A DNA stretch of 64,000 nucleotides from Membranipora membranacea (taxonomy: Eukaryota > Bryozoa > Gymnolaemata > Cheilostomatida > Membraniporidae), in assembly GCA_914767715.1 (NCBI GenBank), contig OU612070.1:20634025-20698024 (forward strand), in the 5' to 3' direction. Positions within the stretch are counted from its first letter, which is position 1; each line of letters starts with the position of its first letter. The notes beneath the pieces are model-generated. The model had not been told where the DNA came from. It searched no databases and saw nothing but the letters and a program-made list of their open reading frames with translations. Below are positions 37,453-48,905 of this stretch, one piece after another. The translations under genes and the position numbers were made by a program.

Positions 37453-37800
37453 AGGAAAAACGTGCTGAAAAGAGGGTTATCTTGAAATCCGATTATAGTA
37501 GGATAAAAAGCATTTTTGATTCAGAACCTGCACCATTGAAAACTGATAGGGGCATAGTTTGGGAAATGTCTTTGGTATTCGGTTAGTCAATTATATCAAT
37601 TTCTGCCAGTTTTGCGGACTATTTGGCAGAATTTTTCTTGAATTTCGTCACTAAAATTAAGATTTCTCAACATTCAAGCCTCCAATGATTTGGAAACCCT
37701 GTCTCACAGGGTTTTCAATGGTGCGGATTCTGAATCAAAAATCAATTTTATCCTAACATAAGCGGTTTTCAAGAAAACCCTCTTTCAGCACGTTTTTCCT
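37453..37800. mobile_element. 350-bp fold-back element present only in duplication unit 1
   Basis: Arms of about 95-100 bp (37453-37550 and 37700-37800) pair well; the outer ends read AGGAAAAACGTGCTGAAA and its complement. The spacer is about 150 bp and non-coding. The matching place in unit 2 lacks it, so it inserted after the duplication or was lost from unit 2. Just outside it, a stretch (CTTTGCAAATC ... CTGCCTGACTAT, about 37396-37438) recurs beside the 1.3-kb palindrome near 61443-61495. No clear target duplication. Confidence 0.75.
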
Positions 37801-39030
37801 ATGCGGCATGGTTTAAAAGTACCAAACTGGAGAGAGGACAACTCCAAATTGAGGCATAAATCAGAGCTCAGAAAACTGTCTATTAAAAAACTTGGGAAAA
37901 CATGTAGTTGCAAGTAATGTATTGATTGCTTAACATGTAAATACAACCAATTTCTGACAGATATTTTTGGATCTAACTTTATGGGGAAGTCTCAAGCTAC
38001 ACTACAGGTCCATTTTTCTGGAATGAGGGGTAAGAGGTAAAAAACTTAACCTCGTTGGATACCATGATCTCAATTGGCCTGATCGGACGAATCTTTGGAA
38101 TCACAAATTCAGTTTGCATTGATGGATTCTATTGACACACCTTATTTGATATGTATACCCCCACTGATTGTTGCTGCAGTGTATGAATAATGACTTGTAT
38201 TTACATATGTCCGAGCCATTTTATGTAACTACTACCAAAAGTATTTTCTCATATATATAGGAATTCTCAGTGAGGACAGTACAACGGACCGGGAGATTTC
38301 ATTCTCTATGATTTGTAGTAGTAAGTAGTGGTAGTAGATTTGTTAACGCATATTTTGGATTTCATTAAAAAATATGTTATATCAAATTATTGATACAATT
38401 TGATATAAGGTGGTAGATAATCTGATTTGTTTTTGGTAATGTGTACATATTTTTTCAGACCTCAAACTGCATCTGATCTTGTTTCCCATGCATTTTTATG
38501 ACTTGATTGAAAACATCGATCGAGAAACAATGAACGTTCAGAGAGAAAAAAACGTTTTTATAATAAGTCGCATGTGTTGATGCCAAGTTTCAAGAATATT
38601 ACTCCAGTCACAAATGTTATGTTAAAATAATGAGATCAAAACCCATATAATTTTTAATTCAGCAAAGCATCACTACCACAAGTATGTAATGAACTGTTCG
38701 AATAATCCAGACTACCATGATACTTACTGTTATGTACTAGTTGTCTTTCCTTTGATCATGAGGAGATAATAACTAAATGGCTTGGAAAGGCAAGGAGTCA
38801 GGAGATCGAGCAAGCGAAAAAATATGCAAAAACTTAAAATGATAGATTTCACTGGTCTTGTTAATTTTCTTTCAGAGAAGAAAGAGTAATGGTCATTTCT
38901 ATTGATTATAAAATAATTGCCTGTGAAATAATAAATCGAAGGAATTAAAAAAATCAAGACCTTTGTATTTCACAAATATACAATACTGATCTTGCTGTGA
39001 TATTGATTTTAAAAGGATGAGTATGGTATG

Positions 39031-39462
39031 ATCGGTCTTTGACATTACCTTAACACCATCAATGATATTATGACCAGAGCAGCTCTAGAATTTTTTGTAA
39101 TTAATCTAGTTTCGGGCCTATGATCTGTTCTGCATTAATGATTGAAATTTCACATATTTTCACGGCTTCACAAAAAAAGGATTTGTACGACATGACATAG
39201 AAAGTCAATTTAGACTAGTCATATACCAACGAAAATCAAACTTTACGATGAAAGCAATCTCTATGTATACATTCCACCTGTTTTGAAATTTCTTGCAATT
39301 CATTTGACTCCTCGATCTGCATTGACAAAAACAGAAATTTCTGCCTCGTTTCCTCTCTAAAATGACACAATGTTAGCGAATCAAGTTTTTGTTCAGGTAT
39401 TCATTTTCAGTAGCTCGGCAGCTTTCCAAAGGTATATAATATGTTGATATTCGGATCGGTCT
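39031..39462. mobile_element. Arm of the 1.3-kb palindromic element at the duplication junction
   Basis: This 432-bp segment lies exactly between the two duplicated units. Most of it (about 39105-39462) matches the right arm of the palindrome at 61517-62835, including the ACATTCCACCTGTTTTGAAA and GATATTCGGATCGGTCT blocks. ATCGGTCT occurs at both of its ends (39031-39038 and 39455-39462). No coding content. Confidence 0.75.
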
Positions 39463-40471
39463 ATTGGTTAAAGTTGGTTATAGTAATCTGATTGCCTTTA
39501 TACTTGTGCAATTGATATTGGTCCAATCCGCACTCAGGGCTCAATATTTTCACCCAATTTTATGCAATACAACCAGATGCCTCATAGTGACATCAACAGG
39601 CACAAGGTAACCCTGGAATCAGATGATAACCAGAGGCTAACCAGAATATCCCAAAAATAAAAAAGCTCCTGAGAAATTACTTAGTGTCAGTGTGTAGACT
39701 TTAAAATTTGGCATACTAAAGATTTTCTTTGTATCCATGTGACAAACTTGTATGGCGCAACTCCTGTGTGTATTTGAATTTCACTGGCTTGAAGCCACGT
39801 TGGTTTGATTGCCTTCAATTTAGAATCCGAGTCCAAGCTGTTGTTGATAGCATGGCCGTGCCAGAAAGTTGAGGAGAATCACTCTGAGACCTGTTTAGGT
39901 AATCCCTCTTGCCCTACATCAGCACCAATGGCACTGTGATCGTTCACACAAAAAGTGCTATCAAGTTAATATCAGTCTCAAGTAAAGTTACACGCTTTCA
40001 TTTTGGGCCACATGCTGGGGCATATGCTTAGAAAGTGGGGTAACGCAATAATTCTGGGATCAAGCTTGATAAATACATTTGATTAAATGACATTGAATAA
40101 CTCACCACTGGTGGTCTTGTATAGAAACTGCTGATCTGTCATGAAAAATGGCTCTGAGGTATATCCATAAATGTATAGCAATTATATTTTTCATAAACCC
40201 ATAAGCCAGTAATTATTGGACAATGAGCAGCAAGTTGATTAGACCTAGAGCAGATAGTGATGATATCATTTTGATTGCATTAATCTTAAGCATTAAATTC
40301 CCCATTCTGCCTTGAGCCATCATAACTGGCCAGCCGTTTCATATATATGAGAAAGACAGGTGTACTATTAACTTAACCAAGTAAAAAGTTTCCATGGCCA
40401 GGAGCGATAAGACAAAGATCAGGGATGGGTCTCAATGAAAGTGAAGGCAGATAAACAGCTAGTGGAAATGG

Positions 40472-40479
40472 TATAAAAG
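40472..40479 (+). promoter_or_regulatory. TATA box of repeat-protein gene B
   Basis: TATAAAAG sits in the same surroundings as the gene A box. The predicted non-coding first exon ends at 40538 (CCAAG|GTGAGT). Strong, closely matched core promoters suggest both copies are expressed in the same way. Confidence 0.75.
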
Positions 40480-40777
40480 GCTGTGAGGAAGTTATCAACA
40501 GCATTCCTGACCCATCAGTGAAGCAATAAACATCCAAGGTGAGTTAAAAGAGATCTTCAGATTCATAAATAAATAAATTCATAAATTAGTCAGTTAGATT
40601 TACATTTGGTGTCTTATCAAGTTTGCTTTTAATGACAACGCAATGGAGATTGATCTTGCTTCAGTTAACTCTCTGCTTTTACTTCACTGGCTTCACTCAT
40701 ACAATTCACAGTATGTTTTTTTATCTAATAAGTTTTAGGAAATGAACAATGCTTTTCTTTCTTTCATTTTAGACATC

Positions 40778-43370
40778 ATGAAGGTTCTCATCGTTGTAGT
40801 AGCAATTCTTGCTGTTGCCTTTGGCTCTGTGTAAGTCTATGATCCTACTGGTTTAGTTTAAAAATAACATGTTTTCAAACTGGCAAAAGTTTTTTTCAGA
40901 GCTTGATGCTAAGTTTCGAATACAAATAATTTATATAGTATTTCAAAGTCATACAAGGATAAATCATATCTATCATCTGATTGGATATAGATTATGTATT
41001 TGTCTTCAAAATATTTAGGTGAAACATTAGGTCCCAGAAAATTATGATGTATATTAAAATAACATGTTCATCATAGTATGCATGTGTACAATTATTAAGA
41101 CCATGCATGCAGGTATATAAAATGATTGTGTTGAATTGTTACAGTCAGTCTTCAAGGTTTTACAATAATTGTAGAAGTTTTCATTTGAGTTATACTTGCT
41201 AACCTCAAAAAGTCAAAACATTGGATATTGGACTGAGCGCTAAATACACATATCATATCATATATATATATAAATGTATCTTATTATTATATTCATTTTA
41301 GCTACCGCTACCGTGGATATGGCAATGAAAAACCAGCCCATAAGGAGGAGGGTAGCTATAGCATGGAGACCAAGGATGCCTATGGCAACAAGGTCGAGGC
41401 CAGCGGTTCTTACGAAGTCACCAACAAGAACCACGGATATGGATATGACAACAAGCACCACGGATACGGATACAACAAAGTAGCCCACAAGGAGGAGGGA
41501 AGCTACAGCATGGAGACCAAGGATGCCTATGGCAACAAGGTTGAGGCCAGCGGCTCATACGAGGTCACCAACAAGAACCACGGATACGGATATGACAACA
41601 AGCACCACGGATACGGATACAACAACAAGCACCATGGACATGGATACAACAAAGTAGCCCACAAGGAGGAGGGAAGCTACAGCATGGAGACCAAGGATGC
41701 TTATGGCAACAAGGTTGAGGCCAGCGGCTCATACGAGGTCACCAACAAGAACCACGGATACGGATATGACAACAAGCACCACGGATACGGATACAACAAC
41801 AAGCACCATGGACATGGATACAACAAAGTAGCCCACAAGGAGGAGGGAAGCTACAGCATGGAGACCAAAGATGCCTATGGCAACAAGGTCGAGGCTAGCG
41901 GCTCATACGAGGTCACAAACAAGAACCATGGATACGGGTACAACAACAAGCACCACGGATACAACACACCATCCCACAAGGAGGAGGGAAGTTACAGCAT
42001 GGAGACCAAGGATGCTTATGGCAACAAGGTTGAGGCCAGCGGCTCATACGAGGTCACCAACAAGAACCACGGATACGGATATGATAACAAGCACCACAGA
42101 TACGGATACGAAAACAAGCACCACGGACATGGATACAACAAAGTAGCCCACAAGGAGGAGGGAAGCTACAGCATGGAGACCAAGGATGCTTATGGCAACA
42201 AGGTTGAGGCCAGCGGCTCATACGAGGTCACCAACAAGAACCACGGATACGGATATGACAACAAGCACCACAGATACGGATACGAAAACAAGCACCACGG
42301 ACATGGATACAACAAAGTAGCCCACAAGGAGGAGGGAAGCTACAGCATGGAGACCAAGGATGCTTATGGCAACAAGGTTGAGGCCAGCGGTTCCTATGAG
42401 GTTACCAACAAGAACCACGGATATGGATACAACAACAAGAACCACGGATACGGATACAACAACAAGCACCATGGACATGGATACAACAAAGTAGCCCACA
42501 AGGAGGAGGGAAGCTATAGCATGGAGACCAAGGATGCTTATGGCAACAAGGTCGAGGCCAGCGGTTCATATGAGGTTACCAACAAGAACCACGGATATGG
42601 ATACAACAACAAGAACCACGGATACGGATACAACAACAAGCACCATGGACATGGATACAACAAAGTAGCCCACAAGGAGGAGGGAAGCTATAGCATGGAG
42701 ACCAAGGATGCTTATGGCAACAAGGTCGAGGCCAGCGGTTCATACGAGGTTACCAACAAGAACCACGGATACGGATACAACAACAAGCACCATGGATACG
42801 GATACAACAACAAGCACCATGGACATGGATACAACAAAGTAGCCCACAAGGAGGAGGGAAGCTACAGCATGGAGACCAAGGATGCTTATGGCAACAAGGT
42901 TGAGGCCAGCGGTTCATACGAAGTCACCAACAAGAACCACGGATACGGATACAACAACAAGCACCACGGATACGGATACAATAAGGGACATGGTGGATAC
43001 AGACGTCATGGTGGATACAGGCGTCATGGAGGATACAGACGTCATGGAGGATATGGATACAAAAACAACAACGGATACAAGAACAACGGATATAGATACA
43101 GAACTGGAGGAATTGCTGGTCTTGCTAACAACCTCGTCAGAGGAGTTGGATACGGACATGGTGGACTCCTCAACAAAGGTCTTGTTGGAGGACATGGACT
43201 CACTCTTGGTCTTGGACATGGTAAGCATGCCTCATTGTAGGAGATATCGATTTCGTGATAAATGATCTGCTGTCTTATAAGTTTGGACTTTGAATATCTG
43301 CTATTTGCTGTATGACATAATAATAATGATAATAATGTAATGATTCTGTTTTCTTTCAGGACGTTGGTGA
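40778..43370 (+). CDS. Secreted Gly/Tyr/His/Lys-rich tandem-repeat protein B
   Basis: Coding exons 40778-40830, 41302-43220 and 43360-43370 give 660 residues. The architecture is identical to gene A: signal peptide MKVLIVVVAILAVAFGSV, one large repeat exon, and a last exon adding only Arg-Trp before the stop. There are ten repeat units. The distinctive HHGYNTPSH unit is number 4 here and number 2 in gene A, while six units follow it in both. The length difference therefore comes from two extra units upstream of this marker. The DNA of the repeats is nearly identical to that of gene A (one difference over about 140 bases around the marker unit), although the flanks are visibly diverged. The function is unknown; an extracellular structural role is inferred from the signal peptide and composition. 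Confidence 0.85.
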
Positions 43371-45547
43371 ATGAGATGACTACAGCATCACTGATGAAGA
43401 GACTATGACCCCAAAAGAGAGTTTTCATACAGAGATGCCAGAAATCTTGTAACCTCATTTGTGCTGATATGATCGGTACTTTTTTTCTAAATGTATTATC
43501 TGAAACGGGTACTTCTCGTGGTCATTTTGTTATTATGACCAATACAAGTTAATTTATTTTTACAGATTTTATACATTATAAATTTCTTTGTCATTTCAAA
43601 AAAAAGGAAATATATAAATTCCCATTTCAAATTACCTACTCTGTTTGTCATATGAACTATCTTTCATGGTCTGCAGGATGCGTACTTTGTTATATCTATA
43701 TCACAGCATGGAATGATTTGGCCGGAGAGTTGTTTCTGAATTGTCTCATCATTTCAAGAGGTTGTGATGACAATTGTCAGGAAGATTTACATTGTCATTC
43801 CATGTCCAGCCAAACAACACTGTGATAGGAGCTAAACATAATTATAATGTGTTCATGACAAAGCATCAGCATCAATGAACTGGTGGTTGTTGATCCCAGT
43901 TTTTGAGAAGGTTTAGTGTGAACTAGGAATCACCAGTGCAAATTCAAGCCTGTAGTAGACTAGAACCATGAGGCTCGTAACAAAGCCCCAGCGCACTACC
44001 AACCACACCCTACCACTCACCCACTAAATATATCGATTTTGCATTTACTGATCAAGTCAAAAATGACACTTAAGACCATGCATAAAACATAAAATGACGT
44101 AATGAACCAGGTGAATTTGTTAAAAACGTTATTATCAAAGAGGGCAGTTCTGTTAAAGGAACCCCATTCTATTACCACTACTACCACTACTACGCATACT
44201 ACTACCAACCACGCTATCAAGACATACTTCAGAAAATTGATAGAATTTATTATAATGTATGGTAGGACAAAATGTTGGCAACATGCTAAATCACAACCAA
44301 GCACAAATATTTTCACCATAAAAAATTCTTGCCCAGAACAGCTTTGGATTTGTTCCCTATATCACTTACTTCATGAGAAGCTACCTGAATTTAGATTGCT
44401 TTAACATACGATAATATTTACGGAAAATCTATAGTAGCAAGTATTGTGTATTGATTGCTTAACATGTCATGTGTGATTGCAAGCCATATTTTTGACGTAA
44501 AATTTTCGTATTTAGCTCCATTGGCAAGTCTCAGGCTACCCTACAGGGCCATTTTTCTGGATTGGGGAAGAGGTAAAAAGGCTTTACCTTGTTGGACAAC
44601 ATGAACTCGATTGAACTGATCTTGCGAATCTTTGTAATCACAAACTCAAGCTGCATTGTGGGATTTTTATTGACATACCCTATGTATATTCGCAAAGAAT
44701 GTGGCTGCAGTGACTGAATATTTCCTTGTGTTTTCACATGTTTGAAGCCATTATTTGCAAATTCTACTAACTGTGTTTTCTTATATATTCAGGAGAGCTC
44801 ATTGAGGAAAGTACAACAGACCGGGAGGTTTCTTCTCTATGACTTGTAGTAGTAAGTATTGGTAGTAGATTTCTTCACGAAGATTTGGGATTTCACTAAA
44901 TAATATGTTATATTAAATTATTGATACAATTTTATATAAGGTGGTAGTTAATCTGATTTGTGTTTTGGTAATATGTATATATTTTTTCAGACCTCAAACT
45001 GCTTCTGATCTTGTTTCCCCTACATTTTTACATGACCTGATTGAAAACATCAATTGAGAAACAATGAACGCTCAGAAAAAAAAACGTTTTCATAATAAGT
45101 CTCATGTGTTGATGCCAAGTTTCAAGAATATTATTCCAGTCACAAAAGTTATGTTATAATAATGAGATCAAAACCCATACAATATTGAATTCAGCGAGCA
45201 TCACTCCGCAAGTGTGTAATCAACTGTTCGAACAATCCAGACTACTATGATACTTACTGTTATGTACTAGTTGTCTTCCCTTTGATCATGAGGAGATAAT
45301 AGGCAAGGAGTCAGGAGAGCGAGCAAGCGAAAAAATATGCAAAAACTCCAAATGATAGATTTCACTGGTCTTGTTAATTTTCTTTCAGAGAAGAAAGAGT
45401 AATGGTCATTTCTATTGATTATAAAATAACTGCCTGTGAAATAATAAATCTGAGGAATTAATAAAAAAAAAAGGCATTTGGTTTTAGCAAATATGCAATA
45501 CTGATATTTCTGTAGTTTTGATTAAAGAAGGATGATTATGGTATGAT

Positions 45548-47498
45548 TTATATTTCCGTGTCTGTATCTAGCCTCTTCATCACAACCCAAAGTCTGTCAT
45601 ACTTTTTCTGCATTTCTCTACTCATCCAATTAAACGCTTCATATTTCCCTTCATATGTTTCTACATGGAGTTCCTCAAAGCCCACTGATTTTAGAATGTT
45701 TAAGGATTGCAGGCTTGTACATGTCGATATAAAAACGCTGACTCCTAGTGATAGCTGGCATTGTTTCACTGCTGATCTCACCAGCTCTGTTGCTAATCCT
45801 TGAGATCGGTAATCCTTATCAACAACCAAACTGTTCAAATATACCGTCCTGTCCACACTGAAAATAAAACTATATGCATTAGATATGAAAATGTCATTTT
45901 GTCCTTACTGATTGCTTAATAGTCCCTTTGGATAAAGACTCTAAACAATACAGGTTTCCTGTATGTACAATAACATTGTGCATGCAGGTAAAAGAACCTG
46001 CATATTTGGTACAGCTCGATGCATGAGGATGCTGTCACCAGCCACTGCAGCTCCAGCCTCGTAACCTTCTTCACTCTGGGTTATGGCTGTCAGTGGTTGA
46101 AGAGTGCCACTAACTTCTATAATGGCCACTAGGTTTCCAAATCATTGAATGATTTGGAAACCTAGTGGCCATTATAAAAGTTTCGTATGCGTGCACCTTA
46201 GTGCAGCAGGTCACTGCCACAAATGACATACAACAATTCTATTATTATTATTATTATTGTTATTATAATTACTTGTGAAACTGTGGCCTTGAGAATTTGT
46301 CTTCCATAACAGTAAAAAAGTCGTCTGTGATCTTCGAGCGATGTCTAAGGCTTTGTGGTAGGTTGCAGTTTGCCAGGTAGTGCTCCTCCCCCATGCTATG
46401 CTTACTATCACTTTTGTGAAGCTTAGTTAACTGCATACCCACTACCTGCAAATATGCAAAATTCCTCTGAAGGGTATCTCAAACAGGTAAATTAATGGCT
46501 TTAGCAATACGAGGCTTGCACAGGCACAGGTACTGGGTGTTTTTGGTCATGTTGGAGGATTGTTTCGCATTTCCTTTTTGCCGTCTGTTCGTGGATGTGG
46601 ATTATCAATAGACTTTATATACTATATATGTCTAAGTATTTAACACTTGGGTGAGCAAGAAAAGCTGCACCACATCAAACTTTCTCTGTGGTATGAATTA
46701 TTTTCATAGTTTCGGACTGTGCACTGGCTGAGACAATACTTTGAGTTGGCTTAATAGTGCCTCATTGCCAATTACTGCTGGCATGACCATACCTCTCATT
46801 GATTAAATGTTACCAGAGTAAAGCTCTGTCATGTCATGTACTTACCTTTTTAGTGGTATGATCCCATGCAGCTAACTGAGGACTGTCACTTCGGAAGACT
46901 TTCTCATTGAACACTCTGAGGTATTCCTCCCTATCTGTCACAGTGTCGTATCCTACAATGCTATTAACTGGCTCACCTGTCAGAACTTTGAGATAGCATT
47001 CTCCTAACAGGTGCTTCTTATCTTCAGGAATAGTCTACAAAGCAGGCGGATTTTGTAAATATTTGATCTACCTTCACAATCCACATTTTGAATATGGTTG
47101 TGGGGTTTGCTTGGGTGTTTGTTCTAAAAGTACCTGCTTCGTTTAGCCTTAGACCTAAGGCTATTCAAAAAATCAAGCATCATCAAAACTCATAAACATA
47201 AACACAAAACTGACAGGCCTAGTAACCATTTGAGAGATGAAAGGCAGAGGAAAGAGATAGTAACTGCAAGCTTTCAAAAATATGGTGTTGATGCGCCAAC
47301 TTCCAATGATTTCAACAATTAGTCAGTCACAGTAAGCACATACCCCATCAACCATCCCCCAACCCATAGTTTCCGATTACTTACTATGAGCTCGGTCTTT
47401 GATGCATCTGTAGGTGGTTGAGTGCTTCTTTTAACTGCTCTAGTTGAGTAAGTCCACAGTTGTGAGCTCTTGATAAAAGTTCTTGTAACTTCGAACAT
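45548..47498 (-). CDS. GNAT-family N-acetyltransferase, arylalkylamine (dopamine) type-like
   Basis: Exons read on the minus strand: 47498-47385, 47034-46846, 46445-46273, 45857-45548; 261 residues with phase kept at each junction. The last exon holds GNAT motif A: VYLNSLVVDKDYRSQGLATE, in which the RxxGxA pyrophosphate loop binds acetyl-CoA. It is followed by the FISTCTSLQSLNILKSVGF segment typical of motif B. The second exon has LTGEPVNSIVGY, resembling the amine-pocket region of insect-type aaNATs. Such enzymes acetylate biogenic amines, used in neurotransmitter inactivation or cuticle hardening; the substrate here cannot be told. The start is uncertain. I used the ATG inside EMFEV at 47498 because no better upstream ATG in phase was found, and a further 5' exon is possible. 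A palindromic element lies in the last intron. Confidence 0.75.
46113..46183. repeat. Near-perfect 71-bp palindrome
   Basis: Arms 46118-46146 and 46148-46176 (29 bp) are exact complements around a single G. Allowing one mismatch, pairing extends to 46113-46183. The core reads TAATGGCCACTAGG. It lies in the last intron of the acetyltransferase gene. No target duplication is visible. An (ATT)n run follows at 46239-46258. Confidence 0.85.
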
Positions 47499-47856
47499 CT
47501 CTGATGAATAGTTAAGCTGTTCCCTCTCTGGAAAATCTTGTTGTCTTTTGACTGATGCTAGTACTACCAATATACTTAATTGCGTCTCAGTGCAAAATAG
47601 TAACAGCTATCCGTCCATCAATGAAACTATTATTGTTAAGAACTACACTAGTTTGAACTCAAGTGGTGGTCACTTTTGTTGTTGATGATATATAATTATT
47701 AGACATCTATAAATACAGAGGCACAGTATTCTATAGGTTTCAGCTTCTCAATAGCTACCACAGCCATAATTTATCCGCTACCATGAGATAAGATATCATT
47801 ATTGTCAACATATTACATAACATTATCTCATCGATCTCAGAACTCTATAACTACCA

Positions 47857-47964
47857 TAGTTTAAGCGCTCATACGGTGGCGGGATGCTGGTAGAGGCATT
47901 TTCATTATCATTGATAATGATATGCCTCTACCAGCATCCCGCCACCGTATGAGCGCTTAAACTA
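47857..47964. mobile_element. 108-bp near-perfect palindromic element with 9-bp target duplication
   Basis: The arms are identical over 43 bp (start TAGTTTAAGCGCTCATACGG) and pairing continues almost to the centre, so the whole unit can snap back with a loop of a few bases. The ends read TAG...CTA, as in the five-copy fold-back family. Flanking 9-mers TAACTACCA (47848-47856) and CAACTACCA (47965-47973) agree at eight of nine positions. The body sequence is otherwise unrelated to that family. Near-identity of the arms implies recent origin. Confidence 0.85.
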
Positions 47965-48056
47965 CAACTACCATTATTTTGCATGACTCTTGTGTGGAGA
48001 AGGGGCAGATAATAGCTCTGCACTATGTCAAAGCGTGATTGATGATGGCTATGCGC

Positions 48057-48177
48057 TAGATCAAGTTTGATCCATTTTTTCCACATTGGAATTGCCCCCC
48101 CCCCCCCTCTACTGACACGCCGAAGTAGAGGGTGGGGGGCAATTCCAATGTGGGAAAAATGGATCAAACTTGATCTA
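48057..48177. mobile_element. Fold-back element, copy 4 (best preserved)
   Basis: 121 bp with arms of about 54 bp, nearly exact complements (TAGATCAAGTTTGATCCATT start). A C-run / G-run pair and CTACT / AGTAG close on a loop with CACGCCG. Flanking 9-mers GCTATGCGC (48048-48056) and GCTATGCAC (48178-48186) match at eight of nine. It is intergenic, between the acetyltransferase and ATG2. Confidence 0.85.
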
Positions 48178-48905
48178 GCTATGCACCAGTATTTTACCAA
48201 TTTCTATTCAATGATAAAAATCAAATTGAAATTTTTTTCAGCAGTAAATTGTACTTGTGAGTGAATTACCAAAAAATTTCTATCATTAAGACTATTTGCA
48301 ATCAAATATTAAGTCATACAACCTGTGACTTTAGATATTATACAAGTATATATTTGCTTGAAATCAATACTCAATATATATCACCATTTGAACACTCTTA
48401 CCTTCAGCTGGTTATTGCTATATTAGACTTATATTACATAGCATAACATCTTGGAAATTCGGTGCTGAAATTTTTCATCTTGTTATGCGGAACTAGATAC
48501 AACATACAGTGGTGCGCGTACCACTGCACAGCACAACCTCCTCATGGCCGGTCCCAGCAGCATGAAGCCACCCCTGTGTGTTGATGAGCATCTCAATCAA
48601 TCTCATCGATCCCTCAGTGCTTTTTGTAAGTTTCAGTGGTTTGACATAATTGGTGTGTTTACGCTGTTGCGCAACCAGGGAGGCTGCCAACTCGTCATTG
48701 TTTCAGTGTAACAATGTTCGCCCCATCACTCTCATGTTTATACTCTAAGCCAAACCAGTGCAGGGAGGTTTGCTTTCCATCAACTCATCGGCGCAACATC
48801 GCTTATTGTCAAGGCACCCGCCCCTCGTGCCATAGTTCACTACTCAAATTCACCACATTGAGCATAGTACAACTCATACACAAGTCAGAGAGATGACTTG
48901 TTTGC

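Larger units (their letters stand above)
32926..39030. repeat. Tandem segmental duplication, unit 1
   Basis: About 6.1 kb matching 39463-45546 in the same orientation. It covers the upstream region, TATA box, all four exons and introns of the repeat-protein gene, and 2.4 kb downstream. Both units begin near ATTGGTT and end near GGTATGAT. By eye the non-coding parts are similar but clearly diverged, with many substitutions and small indels. Unit 1 carries an extra fold-back element at 37453-37800 that unit 2 lacks. Non-coding DNA from 36525 to 39030 holds no other recognisable gene. Confidence 0.85.
39463..45546. repeat. Tandem segmental duplication, unit 2
   Basis: The second copy of the block described for 32926-39030, in direct orientation. 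Its right edge stops two bases short of the stop codon of the minus-strand acetyltransferase gene (stop at 45548-45550). Non-coding DNA at 43371-45546 holds only sequence homologous to the 3' flank of unit 1, plus a short (TAC)n-like run near 44175-44210. Confidence 0.85.

Noticed and set aside
34790-43220. CRISPR-like or satellite array
   Set aside because: The periodicity is in coding sequence, keeps frame, and has no uniform spacers. It is a protein repeat in an animal gene.
48493-48690. Minus-strand open frame of 65 codons beside the U2-like element
   Set aside because: No homology that I recognise and no splice or regulatory context. Probably part of an old repeat or chance.
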